DNA of 64,000 nt from Proteles cristata cristata (taxonomy: Eukaryota > Chordata > Mammalia > Carnivora > Hyaenidae): the NCBI GenBank assembly GCA_017311185.1, contig JAESUZ010004905.1:186001-250000 (forward strand), written 5' to 3'. Position numbers and translations under genes: made by a program. The notes beneath the pieces were generated by a model. That model was not told the origin of the DNA and ran no database searches. It worked only from the letters and a program-made list of their open reading frames with translations. Shown here piece after piece: positions 1 to 12,439 of the stretch. The first letter of the stretch is position 1. Each line of letters starts with the position of its first letter.

Positions 1-1085
1 GGAAGCCATCAAAATCCTTGAGAAGAAAGCGGGCAAAAACCTCTTTAACCTTGGCCACAGCAACTTCTTACTCAACACATCTCCAGAGGCAAGGGGAAAC
101 AAAAGCAAAAATGAACTACTGGGACCTCATCCTTCTGCACAGCAAACAATCAGCAAAACTAAAAGGCGATGGATGGAATGGGAGAAGATATTTGTGCAAA
201 TGACATATCAGCTAAAGAGTTAGTATCCAAAATCTATAAAGAACTTATCAAATTCAAACCCCAAGACAAATAATCCACTGAATAAATGGGCAAAAGGCAT
301 GAATAGACACTTTTCCAAAGACATCCAGATAGTCAACCAACACATGAAAAAATGCTCAACATCACTCATCATAAAGAAAATACAAATCAAAACTACAATT
401 AGATACCACCTCACACCTGTCAGAATGGCTCAAATTAACAACTCAGGAAATGATTGGGGATGTGGAGAAAGAGGGTCTCATTTGCACTGCTGGTGGGAAT
501 GCAAACTGGTGCCACTACTCTGGAAAACAGTATGGAACTTCCTCAAAAAATTAAAAATAGAACCATCCTATGACCCAGCAATTGCACTAGGTATTTATCC
601 AAGGGTTACAGGTGTGCTGTTTCAAAGCAATGCATCCACCCACTGTTTATAGCAGTGATCAACAATACCCAAAGTATGGAAAGAGACCAAATACCCATCA
701 ACAGATGAATGGATAAAGAATATGTAATATATATATATAGTATATATATATATCAAAAAGAATGAAATCTTGCCATTTGCAACTATGTGGATGGAACTAG
801 AGAGTATTATGCTAAGCGAAATTAGTCAGAGAAAGATTCAATCATATGAGGACTTTAGGATACAAAACAAATGAACATTAGGGAAGGAAAGCAAAAATTA
901 TATTAAAACAGGGAGGAGGACAAAACATAGGAGACTCTTAAATACGGAGAACAGACAGAGGGTTCCTGGTGGGGATATGGGAGGGGAGATGGGTAAATGG
1001 GTAAGGGGCATTAAGGAATCTACTCCTGAGATCACTGTTGCACTACATGCTAACTTGGTTGTAAATTTAAAAAATAAAAATAAAA
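1..1085 (+). mobile_element. Decayed L1 3' end (ORF2 tail and 3' UTR)
   Basis: The window opens inside an L1. Frames across 18-650 read as the C-terminal part of L1 ORF2p, including a degraded Cys-rich HCWWEC segment near 485-505, but stops and indels break them. An expanded TA tract (about 727-755) sits inside the element. The L1-type 3' UTR ends in an A-rich tail near 1060-1085. The element is 5'-truncated by the window edge, so its full length is unknown. Confidence 0.88.
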
Positions 1086-1274
1086 TAAATTTAAAAATTT
1101 TTTTAATTTAAGAAATTCAAAATAAAAAGTGATGGGAGAAGGGCACACAGAGCGAGAGCAGCTCTAAGCCAATAAGCAAGGCTTTGCATTCAATTTTTGT
1201 GGCCTCTCACTCATGGCTCACCTGAATGAACTTCTAATGTTTGCAGGCCTGTATTGTATTAAATAACATGCCTT

Positions 1275-1466
1275 GGGGCACCTGGGTGACTCAGTCGGTT
1301 AAGCGTCCGGTTTCAGCTCAGGTCATGATCTTACAGCTGGTGGGGTTTGAGCCCCGCATCGGGCTTTGTGCTGACAGCTCAGAGCCTGGAGCCTGCTTCA
1401 GATTCTGTGCCTCCCTCTCTCTCTGTTCCTCTCTCTCAAAAATAAAGATTTTAATTTTAAAATAAA
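1275..1466 (+). mobile_element. SINEC_Fc feliform SINE
   Basis: Full structure: ggggcacctgggtg head, tRNA-Lys-like body, CT-rich middle, A-rich tail. Imperfect target duplication: aaataacatgcc on the left and aaataacgtgcc on the right. Confidence 0.92.
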
Positions 1467-1483
1467 CAAATAACGTGCCTCTC

Positions 1484-4218
1484 ACTGTTGATGTCATTTA
1501 TTTCCATTTTTGAGATTCTTTTGCTTAGCAGCCACAGCCACACTGACTTTAGAGTTGCCCCATTATCCTAAGATTCCTTCTTCCACCTACCAGAGGAGAG
1601 TGACCTACAACTAAGGCACCCTTTAGACAGCTTGTTTCAATCCTACTTCTCACTGCTCAGCCTCTAATTGTTAATTAACAAGCAGGATACCAGGGGACCC
1701 TTATTCCCATAAACCACCCAATACTTGGGAAAGAGCATTTACTACTGGATCACAGGGAACTGTCTCAACCTCCAGTCTGGCCTGTGGGGTCATTACCCTT
1801 CCTCTTCCGGAAGACCATGTCTCTGTCAGCCTCCCATCTTCATCTCCAAAACTCAAGAACCCTGAAGCATCTGAGACTTGACCCTCCTTGCAAGCCAACA
1901 AGTTAGTCTGGCACGGTTTTGTGGGTCCTGGCAGAAGACTTGAGATCCTAGGGCTGGGCACAAAAAACTATTACTCACAGCAATAGCCAAAGTATCATTG
2001 TCTTGCTCTGGCTCCCAAGTTCCAACTCCAATAGGACAATGAAAGGAAAAGCCAGGTTATATGTCTACACGCAGAGGGTTGCTTTAAAGGGAGGAACCCT
2101 GAACAGAGGGAACTCAAATCTTTCTTTCATAGTGTCCTTTGTTCCAGAAAGAGACACTATCTTCTAAGGCTCTAAGTAATTTTTCCTTTGTTCCAGAGGA
2201 AGACATTTTATCTCTTCCACCTTCTCCCTGTCATACGAGTGTCCTTGAAAAATATTCCAGAATAAAGGCAGTCAGTACCTCTGCCTGGAAGACATATAGA
2301 AATGTAGGAAACTCCTGGAGAACTAATAAGTACCTTCTTGTAAACAAATAAAGTAGAACGATTTCCCAATTCATTATTTACTAACAAACAGACCAGACTT
2401 GCTTCAGTTGGTGGAGAGAATACTTCCCTGATTACCTCTCACTGGACCTGTTCATATTTCTCTTTCTGGCTCACTTCAAGATTCTCTGTAAAGCTAAACT
2501 TCTCTTTCTTCTATCTCACAGGCCACTGTAGTTACATAAATCGTAATAATCATCAGCTACACAACAGCAATTTAATGCATTTTGAGGAGACCAAGGATGC
2601 ATTAAAGATTCCTGAGTAGAGGGCTGGGATAAGTCATCTGCATACCCACCTAAACGAGTGATTCAACTTTTCCTGTCTTCAAGTCACCAGAGATACAGAT
2701 ATTAGACATCCACTTGTGAACGGTTCTCCACTGGGTGTTGATGGGAAAAAGTCAAATTTGAGCATTAATTGAACAAATCCAGAGTTAAATCCTCATATGC
2801 ATCAATTTGAGACAGTATGAATACTGAAACTAAATAATTACATATTACCTTCACTACCCTATTTAACAGTGATGATATAAATGGACTCTTTGAAAACACT
2901 AAACTTTTATCTATTCCTCCATACCTCTAGGCTAAAAAAACACTTCAAAAGTCTTTAAAATGGAGAGCCAAAAATACTTACATTTTTTAAAAATTGCAAC
3001 ACTATTATGGGAGGCATGTTAAAATGTCTAGTATTTTTTAATTACCATTACTTTTATGTTAAGAAACACTGTAAGATATATTTACTGCTTACTTGTCCAC
3101 AACAATCAATTCCGAAATATAAATACTAGACCAATATTTAACATTCAGGAGGGAAATATACTGCTACATCAGCTGATTTTTCTTTGAATTTAATGAGTTT
3201 ACATCAAAAAATCAGGTAGTCATTTTACATTTAAGGAATAAAAATCTTTAAAAAAAAAATACAAAGAGTGAAAGGATTTTAACCAAGTTTACATTTCTTT
3301 TTGCTATAGTTTTTAACAATTCATCTCATCATATCTTATTGCAATGTGCAAATGCATTTGCAGCACCCAGTACAATCATGAAACAAAATTTAAGGAAGTA
3401 CATTGTCAATAATAACCCTCAGAGGAAACTGATTTACTTTCTGCTAAAAACTCTCTGGCATTACATAATAATGCCATTAATGCTATTTAATGCTTTTGTC
3501 ACAAGAATCATCACCAAAGTTTTCTGGAAATGAGTCCACATAAAAATTAAATATGGTGAAATGCTCCTTATTTTAACTTTAGCAAGATCTTTCTTTTTCA
3601 TTATTAAGAAATACTTTAATGTTTCTAAAGCAAAAGCTGTGAAGAGTAGAGTCTAGATAGCTAAAACTGTACTCCTGAGTTCAAACTTACAGATTAAGTC
3701 TTTTGTAAATAGTTCTCAATAAAATATCCTCCCTCCCCATCCCCCTGCCCCAAATCTTGTATTGTTTCTTACAAAACTTTGGTCAAGAGTAGAAATATAT
3801 CCAGGCAGATGTATATGCCATACAATAGCAAGAACAGTAAAGCCCAACTAATGACTTTGGGTTTTAGAAAAGAAGGCAATTAAAATGTACTCAAAGTTAC
3901 ATTAAGAAAAGCTTCCACGGGGTAATATTGAAACAGTCACAAAGGTTAAGAAAATACTGATATCAAAGTACAAATGACTACAATGTTAAAATACACAAAA
4001 ACTACTATACAAGAGCCTCTTTTAAAATTAAAAATAAAGAACACAACACATGAGTCAGGATTATTTTCCTGTTCTACTCATGAATTTTAGTCTTTATATT
4101 CATAGGGTTGGTTATGTTGACATCTGGTAGAGTTTCTTAGGACATCTGATGAAGTTTCAGCCCAACTTCAGAGGATGGATCTTCCCCAAGGAACCGCTCA
4201 ATTCTGGTCACATCTCGG
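1484..4218 (-). other. SPTSSA: Probable SPTSSA 3' UTR and downstream flank
   Basis: This 2.7 kb AT-rich stretch lies directly downstream of the SPTSSA stop codon on the minus strand and holds no SINE, against about one per kb elsewhere. At least its upper part should be 3' UTR. Several minus-strand ATTAAA hexamers occur (near 3616, 3480, 3190, 3035 and 2573), and an AATAAA lies at 1497-1502. I cannot say which one is used, so the transcript end is not fixed here. Confidence 0.55.
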
Positions 4219-4322
4219 TCATTGTACAATTTCAAAGTAGTGCAAGATCGCCATGATGTGCTGAGGCATGAAGACGTATCCTGTGTACAAAGCCATCCCC
4301 ACGATGGAAACCAGCATGGAAT
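4219..4322 (-). CDS. SPTSSA: SPTSSA coding exon 2 (serine palmitoyltransferase small subunit A)
   Basis: Read on the minus strand, an AG acceptor at 4323-4324 is followed by the second and third bases of an Asn codon, then 33 codons ending HYFEIVQ and TGA (4219-4221). This matches the C-terminal half of mammalian ssSPTa. The protein is a small single-span ER membrane subunit. It activates the SPTLC1/SPTLC2 (or SPTLC3) heterodimer, which condenses serine with acyl-CoA in the first step of sphingolipid synthesis, and it favours C16 acyl-CoA. The exon keeps phase with exon 1 and carries no stop or frameshift, so this half looks intact. Family function is established knowledge; expression in this animal is inferred. 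Confidence 0.96.
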
Positions 4323-4424
4323 CTGAGTTGTAGTTAAGGAAACAATTTACTTCTTAATTTATTCAAAAGTAAATTCCACAAGTTTTCACCTGTTTTATGT
4401 TGAAGTACCCATTTACTCACTTAA

Positions 4425-4620
4425 TGCTTTCTCATATATGTGAAGAACCAACCATGCTAGCCACTAATATCAACAGCGCCTGGCACTATTCTAGTTTTGT
4501 AACTCACTTCATCTTCACTACTTCCAAGGTAGGTACTGCTATTCCCATTATGCTTCAAAACATCAGACTGCTTCAAATGAAGCAGAAAGTGACACTGTTC
4601 AACCTAAGAAACAGAAAAAA
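4425..4620 (+). repeat. Possible MIR relic
   Basis: Words such as cctggcactattctag and ggtaggtactgctattccc resemble the MIR core and 3' region. Highly diverged, with no clear ends. Confidence 0.35.
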
Positions 4621-5366
4621 GAATTAAGTGGTATTTCATGACTTCAAAAGGTCTAACAACTTCAGTGATAAGAATGTCTGATCCAAGAATTTTAGAATTA
4701 TTTAGACTATTTGGCTAAAAGTCCTGGTCTGAGCACCTCAGCTAAGATCAATCATATATCCAGCAACACATAAGCTGACAGAATCAGCTACCGTTAAACA
4801 TTCATTATCATTATCACTCAACTTTGCAACATCCTAAAAGTCATCTTGATAAAGTCAACTTGAAATAAGTATCTGTACTGTGTTCCTTTCTCCTCATTCC
4901 AAAGGCACTGAAACAGTATACGTGCCAATCAACAAGGGGCCGTCCTCTTGGACCACACAAAATACTGCTAACAAAAATTATGTCAAATCTAAGGACTTTT
5001 TGCTTTGCTCTCACATAATCATGTTAAAAGGAATAACCGCTTCTGAACTGGGACCACATTTTATGAATTCATTCATTCATATTCTCTCTCTACCCTGCCC
5101 CCATTCCTGTCTTTCATACCTTTCAGTTCTACATAATAGTAGGTCTATAGTACCTTACCTTCTTGCACGAAAAGATAGGGTTTAAATAAACAAGTGCTTA
5201 CCTACCAACCAATATTTGTTTAACAGTTCAATTGACAAACCTCTTTAATATATTATCTTGCTTGCTGTAATAGCTTTCATGTCAAATGTTTATCATGACT
5301 GTTACTCATCAGAGCCTGACAAAACACTGAGTGACTTGTCCAGGGCCCTACAAGAAGCTGTCTTTT

Positions 5367-5575
5367 GGGGCACCCGATGGCTCAGTCAATTAAGCGTCCG
5401 ACTTTGGCTCAGGTCATGATCTCACAGTTTGTGAGTTCAAGCCCCACGTTGGGCTCTGTGCTGACAGCTCAGAGCCTGGAGCCTGCTTCAGATTCTGTGT
5501 CTCCCTCTTTCTTTGTCCCTTCCCCAATTGCACTCTTGTCTCTCAAAAACTGAACATTTTTTAAAAAAAAATTTT
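5367..5575 (+). mobile_element. SINEC_Fc feliform SINE
   Basis: ggggcacccgatgg head, full tRNA-like body, CT tract, A-rich tail. Flanks aagctgtctttt and aaagctgtgtttt form the target duplication. Lies in the SPTSSA intron, antisense to the gene. Confidence 0.92.
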
Positions 5576-5772
5576 AAAGCTGTGTTTTGAGCCAGAGCAC
5601 AAACTGACACTATCTGACTCAAGCCCTAAATTCATTCTCCTCATCCAGTAAACGTGGATGGAGGTCTCCCATAATCATTTTTTAAATTTACTTTTTAGCC
5701 TCCCTTAATCTAGTTCTTTCTTAAACTACCACTTTCTATGTATCCTTTAATTTCTTTTAAAAAATTCTTAAT

Positions 5773-6003
5773 GGTGTGCCTGGGTGGCTCAGTTGGTTAA
5801 GCGGCCGACTTCGGTTCACATCATAATCTCACGGTTTGTGGGTTGGAGCCCCGCTTCGGTCTCTGTGCTGACTGCCAGCTCAGAGACTGGAGCCTGTTTC
5901 AGATTCTATATCTCCATCTCTCTCTGACCCTCCCCTGTTCATGCTGTCTCTCTCTCTCTTTCTCTCAGAAATAAATAAAAAACATTAAAAAAAATTTTTT
6001 TAA
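5773..6003 (+). mobile_element. SINEC_Fc SINE, left arm of an inverted pair
   Basis: Complete element with the tgctgactgccagctcag block and a cagaaataaataaa tail. The next SINE begins about 8 bp later in the opposite orientation. Confidence 0.93.
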
Positions 6004-6010
6004 TCCTTAC

Positions 6011-6198
6011 TTTTTTTTTATTGTTTTTTTTTTTTATTTATTTCTAGAGAGAGAGAGAGAGACAGCATGAGCAGGGGAGGGTCAGAGAGAGAGGGAGTCA
6101 CAGACCGAAACAGACACGGGGCCCAAACCCACGAACCGCGAGATCATGACCTAAGCGAAAGTCGGACGCTTAACCAACTAAGCCACCCAGGTGCCCCA
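6011..6198 (-). mobile_element. SINEC_Fc SINE, right arm of an inverted pair
   Basis: Reversed element (poly-T and tttatttctag at left, caggtgcccc at right) with an internal deletion. Target duplication aatccttact at 6001-6010 and 6201-6210. Confidence 0.93.
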
Positions 6199-6661
6199 TA
6201 AATCCTTACTGCTTTCATATCACTCGACAACCATCTAAATTCTACCCATCACCCACACAACCACATAAATTCTACCCCTGCAGGCTACTGACACTGTTCT
6301 CAGGTCACCAATGGCCACCTACCAAATCCAATGGCTATTTGAATGGGCAGTTTCAGTCCTTCCTCTTCAAAACTCTTCCTGCTCTAAGAAGGTACTTTTC
6401 TCTAGGACTCTCCTCACATCTCTCTCACCATTTTCCTGTGTCACTGGCTCTTTTTCCCTATCTGTCCCTCATATGTAAGATAATTAGAAAAATAAATTAA
6501 ATAAATAATAAAAAACAAACAAAAAGATAAAGTGAATTTTGTTCCCAAACATTCACCCCACTGCTCCCCTTAGTATGACACTCACACTCTCTGAATGGGC
6601 CTAACCTTTCCCATCGCCAGCCCTGACTGCTCTTAGCCACTTAGAAAACTCAACTCTTTGG

Positions 6662-6890
6662 CGTGCCTGGGTGGCTCAGGTGGTTAGCTGTCCGACCCTT
6701 GATTTTGGCTCAGGTCATGATCTCATGGTTCCTGGGATCAAGCTCCACATACAGTTCTATGCTGATAGCGTAGAGCTTGCTTGGGATTATCTCTCCCTCT
6801 CTGTCCCTACCCCACTCACTGGGGTTCATGAGAGAGAGGGAGATCATGACCTGAGCCAAAGTCAGGCTCTGTGCTGTCAGCTCACACAGG
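6662..6890 (+). mobile_element. Rearranged, chimeric SINE
   Basis: A plus-strand SINE (6662 to about 6825) is followed without an A-tail by a short block in the opposite sense (about 6840-6865, gagatcatgacctgagcc) and then a plus-sense piece (aggctctgtgctgtcagctc). The pieces come from the same consensus but are out of order. Confidence 0.8.
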
Positions 6891-7519
6891 CTTCCCAATA
6901 GGACAACACTTGTAACTGTAAGCCAAAACATCCAAAGACCTTTCCAACCTAGTCCAAAGTATGGGTTGGAACTCATAGCAGCAGACAGAAATTGAGAGAT
7001 TGGGTAAGGGATTCTTGTACAAGTTATTCTTGAGGGAGTTTTAGCAAAAAAAGGAGTGAGTAGAGCAGAAGAGAAAAGGGAGGAAAAGTTAAGTAGGTTC
7101 AGGGGCTCAGCTCCCAAAGGACGCTCTGGAGCCTGAATTATACCACATGTTGGTTTTGCTTTGAGGCGAGAGGCCTGGCTTTTTGTGTCCCTTTATCTGT
7201 CAATCATTGGCTGCAGAACTGGATGAGAAAAACCCACCTGGGTAAGACAGCTGCTGTGGCCAAGGCCAATACTCTGAAGAATGGGACAGATAGATAGAAT
7301 GAGCAGACAAGAGAGGAGAGATGCGTCAGCAAGTGGAGGGGGTTGAGGTGAAGACCAAGAACACCACCTACTATACTACTTTTCCCTTGTACTTCCAACA
7401 CTCCAAATAATTCCCGACAAACATGTCCTGCTCACAGCCATATTACGTGAGTCTTGGAAAACAATGCTCTATATTTTCATACTGCTCTGCTTCTGCTTAT
7501 GATTCAATCATAACAGGAG

Positions 7520-7660
7520 TGAGGATAATAGTAGTAATAGCGGCTTTCATTCTGTGAATGTCTAGCGTGTGCCCAACACTGTGTTAAAATACTCCCGCAA
7601 GTTCAAATAACCCTGAATCTCAAAATCAGAGGAAGCAATGGGCCCAATTCCAACACACAA
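7520..7660 (+). repeat. Possible MIR relic
   Basis: Order of words (aatagtagtaatagcgg, then gtgtgcccaacactgtg) follows the MIR core. Very diverged. Confidence 0.35.
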
Positions 7661-7794
7661 AAATCTGTGTTCGTAACCACTATGCATATCTTCATATATG
7701 TGAAAAATCCTCTTCCTTCTAGTCAAACCCAATAAATTCTTAGAGTTCGCGTAGTTACCGCTCACAGGAGGCTTCTCTAGCGTTCATGTTTCCC

Positions 7795-7995
7795 ATTCTT
7801 AGTCCCCACCTCCTGGCCCTACTGCTCATAAATCTCTTTATTCATATAATTCAGCACTTCTCACTTGACATAACCTCTTTTTTTCAACGTATTTATCTCA
7901 TCCAGATTATCACTCCTTGAGCACAGGAACAATGTCTTATTATTTCTGTATCTCCCAACATAACACATGCTCAATAAATATTGGATGAATAATGA
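7795..7995 (+). repeat. L2 LINE 3' end
   Basis: Contains ccttgagcacaggaacaatg and ends gctcaataaatattggatg, the usual L2 3' signature. Diverged, ancient mammalian repeat. Confidence 0.65.
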
Positions 7996-8043
7996 AATCA
8001 CTCAAGAAATATCATTCGATTCTAGATTCATTGTGGTGCTTTC

Positions 8044-8278
8044 GGGGCGCCTGGGTGGCTTAGTTGGTAAGCATCCGACTTTCGCTTAGGTCATGATCTC
8101 GCGGTTCGTGGGTTCGAGCCCCACATCGGGCTCTGTGGTGACTGCCAGCTCGGAGCCTGGAGCCTGTTTCAGTCTGTGACTCCCTCTCTCTCTGACCCTC
8201 CCCTGCTCAGGCTGTCTCCCTCTCTCTCTCTCTCTCCTAGAAATAAATTTAAAAAACATAAAAAATTAAAAAAAAAAT
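8044..8278 (+). mobile_element. SINEC_Fc SINE, young subgroup
   Basis: Carries tgactgccagctcggagcc, gtttcagtctgtgactccc and cctagaaataaa, which mark a young subgroup. Flanked by a 21-bp direct repeat with one mismatch (8023-8043 and 8279-8299). Confidence 0.95.
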
Positions 8279-8720
8279 AGATTCATTGTGATGCTTTCTA
8301 CACATTCCACACATTACTATGATGAAAAACTTTATGGTGACTACAGAAAAAATAAAAGTCCATTTCTAAGCAGTACTGTATTTTCAAAGTGTTTTTTTAG
8401 ATTTTTTTTTTACAGCTTTTATTTAAGTGTACACACCAAATAAAGGAAATGGTACAGTAAAGACCTTCAGGTCACTGGTTCAAATTCAGTCAAGTAGGAA
8501 ATGATTACTAAAAACAGTCATTTGAATGATTATATTACATACTGTTTATATTATAAATCTAATTATAATTATTTAATTTAGTATGGAGACTATATCGGTT
8601 AAGAAGCATGTATAAACTACCTTAACAGATTACTCTAAGAATCTGAAACTTAAACTCTATTTGTGAACACTAAAGTGTCAAAATTTTAAATTATTCTATG
8701 CATATAAATACATGTTTTGT

Positions 8721-8898
8721 GGGGCGCCTGGGTGGCTCAGTCGGTCAAGTCTCCAACTTCAGCTCAGGTCATGATCTCGCGGTTCGTTGAGTTTGAGCCC
8801 CCACATCGGGCTCTGCCGACAGTGCAGAGCCTGCTCAAATCCTGTCCCCCTTTCCCTCGGTCCCTCCCCCTCTCAGTGCTCTCGCTCTCTCTCAAATT
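8721..8898 (+). mobile_element. SINEC_Fc feliform SINE
   Basis: ggggcgcctgggtggctc head and a shortened middle (the class with ctgccgacagtgcagagcc). The A-rich tail is nearly lost, ending ctctctcaaattttatg. Confidence 0.9.
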
Positions 8899-8899
8899 T

Positions 8900-10170
8900 T
8901 ATGTGTTGCAAGTGAAATAAGAACTTATCAAACTTGAAAAGGTTTTCTGCCTGATTAAAACATAAGATACTAGAATTCAAGACTGTATATATAGCATTAT
9001 GCTGTGATGCATATACATACGGAGGAAAAGCAGTGGGAAATAAATGATGATTACACATGCTAAATTCAGGATGGTTACTTGGTGAGGTGAAATGGGGAGA
9101 GGGAGAAGGGAGAAGCAACTTAGAAGGGGAATAAATGAAGCTTCAAATGTATGAGTAATGTTTTTCTTCACCTACTTGGTACTATATGCACATTCACTAT
9201 ATTATTCTTTATAGAGTATGCCTGAAGAGTCAATTACTTTTCTAAATAAGAACTGTAAAGGAAAATGAAGCTACGTATAGTACTGGACTAAAAACTCTTG
9301 CGTGTGAAGGATTTGTCTCCCTTACAAAATATGAGTTAGACTTCACTGGGTCTACTTTGTTACTAGGAAATAAATTGAAAGTCTTAGCTCTCGTAAACAA
9401 TTCTCAATTCTGGCCAAGATCAACAGAAAAGTACTGAAAGTCACTTGAGCCTAGATTAGATGCAAAAATGCCAATTGATAAGCTGCTCAAAGAATTACTT
9501 AATAAAAAAAAAGAAACTTAACCTAACCTTTCGTTCATAGCCACTTATTAAATTTAACTTTTATCCTGTGTCTCCCCCAAAAAATGTTTCTATATTCTGA
9601 GCCTATTTCTAATTATTTCCAGCATCACAGTAACTAAATAAGCTTCAAGAGTTAAGTTTTCTATATAATCAAATGTCAAAATTATTCCCAAAATTTATCT
9701 TAAAGCTCTCAAATATAAAATATTTAAAACCAACTTAACTAAACAATGGCTATACAACTCACACTAGGCGAGTAAGTAGACAACAGGACCATGAGGAACT
9801 TCTACGTCCCTTAATAATCACCTTGCAAAAAAGTGTAGAAAGAAGGCCCCTTTTACGAGTAGCTTTCTACAAATGCCAATTTAAGCAAAGCATTTGAAAT
9901 AGGACCAGTGTAACTGAGTTGAATATTCCTTGAGACTATGCTCGACACCATTTAAAATGGTAGTTTTACTGATGCACTGGTTTTATTGTGACATTTGCAA
10001 AGTTAGGGAATGTGTGAGGTTCATCTCGTTAGAAGTGTCCTCACGGAGTACATTACCTATAATTTGCTACCTGGTATTTGATAGGATTTCTCAACCCATT
10101 GCTTTCTTTAATACACCTCTTAAAGTTTAAAGTATACTCCACATACTGTGAAGTACAAAAAAATGTGTTC
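8900..10170. other. Unique intronic sequence
   Basis: AT-rich, with no repeat, RNA gene or exon that I can recognise. Open frames here are short and show no family signature. Confidence 0.5.
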
Positions 10171-10189
10171 TGGAAACACCAGGACACTG

Positions 10190-10350
10190 GAGGAAACCTA
10201 GGTTTGAGCTGTGACTCTGCCAACTTCTGATTGTGTCAAAAACTCTCTGATTACCAGTTTCCTTATCTATAAAATAAGGATACATCACCTACATTTCAGG
10301 GTTCACATGAGAATTTTGAATCAAATCTATTCTGCAAACAAAAGGCAATA
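10190..10350 (+). repeat. MIR SINE
   Basis: gagctgtgactctgccaac, then ccagtttccttatctataaa and a gggttcacatgagaatt block follow MIR order in the sense direction. Confidence 0.65.
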
Positions 10351-10376
10351 TAAACCTTATTAATACAATTATTTGA

Positions 10377-10601
10377 GGGGTACTTGGGTGGCTCAGTTAG
10401 TTAAGAATCCGACTTAGGCTCAGGTCATGACTCACGGTTTTTGAGTTTGAGCCCTGCATCAGGCTCTGTGTTGACAGCTCAATGCCTAAAGCTTGTTTCA
10501 GATTCTTTGTCTCCCTCTCTTTCCACCCCTCCCCCACTCATACTGTGTCTCTCTCTCTCTCCCTCTCTCTCAAAAATAAAGATTAAAAAAAAATTTTTTA
10601 A
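10377..10601 (+). mobile_element. SINEC_Fc feliform SINE
   Basis: ggggtacttgggtggctc head, tRNA-like body, CT tract, tail caaaaataaagatt plus A/T run. Confidence 0.92.
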
Positions 10602-11772
10602 ACCTACTGCTTGAGGGCTTAGACATTTAACATCATGACTCAGACAATGGGAATTGCCTGAGGTCACCCTCCTACTAATTTGTTATTAATTTACAGTACA
10701 ATTCTGGGACATCACAATCCCTCTGGAATAGAGTTTCTTCTCCATAAAGTGAGGCCACTTCCTGCATTAACATCTTAGGATCTCACTTGCATGGAGCAGG
10801 CACTCAACCACCCTTAATGTAATGTTGTTTCACATACACAGAAAAAATGTAAATCATCAATATTTTATAACACATACATTGGAAGGCAATACTCAAAATG
10901 ACAGAATCTTTCTATCTATCAAACCCTTACTGTTGTCTGAATAATATACATACCAGTAGCAGTACCCAAGGTAACTGGGTTGACATTCTAGAGGGGGCTA
11001 TATGATTCAAGAAGTATAGAATAAAGCTAGCAAAATCTAGAATATAACCATAAAAAACCTCAAAAACTAAAAAAAAAAAAAAAGCTTTGTGTGTTCTTAA
11101 CTGCATCTACCACTGAATTGTGTTTAAGAGCAAGAGCATGACAGCTCAGCTGCTCCTTTGCTTGCAGCTGTAGTGTATTGCTAAAGCAGGTACTTCATAA
11201 ATCATTCAAGAACTGAGCAGATAATGTGCCAGGATATGTGCAGGCGCTGAAGATAAATGTTTGTTCAAGGACTGAATGAACAATCAGAGGTTATTTATAA
11301 CCCGGATATAACATAAATATTTTATGGGTTCAGTGGATTTAAAAGCAAACAGAAGTGAGACCGTATAGCTGCAAGGTGTCTGCTGTTTCTTTAACAGAGA
11401 TCTCTACCTAATCATCAGCTGATAAGTTTCCAGCTAGAGAGGAAAAATAAAGATTTTCTTTTGCCCATAAGGGCCACACCCAACCCTTTTCCCAAAGACT
11501 AAAAAACAAAACAAAACAAAACAAAAAAAACACCTGGTAACAAAGAGAGGAAATGCTTTAAAGATAAGTAGAGTACATCAGAGGCAAGACCACAGCAATG
11601 AACACTTTCTGTCCCAACGAGTAACTGCACCACCACTGCCTACCTTAGTAACCTATTCACAAGACTTTGGAGAAATCAAAAGTGGTTTCTCCTTGGGAAA
11701 AAGCCAGGGACCTCTGTTCCAGCAGGTACAACTCCTACCTCTTCACCAATCTAAATAATTTCAATGCATTGA
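10602..11772. other. Unique intronic sequence with A-rich tracts
   Basis: No gene seen. An A15 run lies near 11070-11085 and an (AAAAC)n-type tract near 11503-11532. A fragment near 11225-11290 may be an old MIR/L2 piece. Confidence 0.45.
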
Positions 11773-12136
11773 TTCTTGCCATTTGCAACATGGATAGAGC
11801 TAGAGTATAACGCCCAAGAGAAATAAGCCAATCAGAGAAAGACAAATACCGCATGATTGCATTCATATGTACAATTTAAGAAACAAAACAAACGAGCAGA
11901 GGAGAGAAACAAACAAAAAAAGAGACTCTTAACTATAGAGAACCACTGATGGTCAGCCAAGAGGAGTTGGGCGGGAGGATGAGAGAAGTAGGTGATGGGG
12001 ATTAAGAGCACACTTATCATGATAAGCACTGAGTAATATACAGAATTATTGAATCACTATATTGTACACCCAAAACTCATATAACACTGCCTATTAACTA
12101 TACTCAAATCAAAATTAAAAATTAATTTTAAAAAAC
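11773..12136 (+). mobile_element. L1 3' fragment (end of ORF2 and 3' UTR)
   Basis: Starts attcttgccatttgcaacat, a conserved point near the end of L1 ORF2. It passes through the 3' UTR and ends with the gaatcactatattgtacac block and an A-rich tail. Strongly 5'-truncated. Confidence 0.85.
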
Positions 12137-12219
12137 CTATAAATAGTAAGTGTACTTTTACAAAACATATCAACTATCTCTTGATACTTTTCTGGTTGCC
12201 TTAAAATAAAAGCAAGTAG

Positions 12220-12436
12220 GGGGCGCCTGGGTGGCTTAGTCGGTTAAGCGTCCGACTTTCGCTCAGGTCATGATCTCGCGGTTCGTGGGTTCGACTCTGT
12301 GCTGACTGCCAGCTCAGAGCCTGGAGCCTGTTTCAGTCTGTGACTCCCTCTCTCTCTGACCCTCCCCTGCTCACGCTATCTTTCTCTCTCTCTCTCCTAG
12401 AAATAAATAAAAATCTTTAAAAAAAAAAATTTAAAA
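12220..12436 (+). mobile_element. SINEC_Fc SINE, young subgroup, internally deleted
   Basis: Young-subgroup markers are present. About 15 bp are missing at the B-box region (ggttcgactctgtgctg). Target duplication about aaaataaaagcaagt on both sides. Confidence 0.94.
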
Positions 12437-12439
12437 AAA

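Noticed and set aside
1241..1465. Recurrent frames containing AQSVKRLTSAQVMIS-type peptides at many places
   Set aside because: They are translations of the SINEC_Fc consensus, recurring wherever that SINE occurs in the same orientation.
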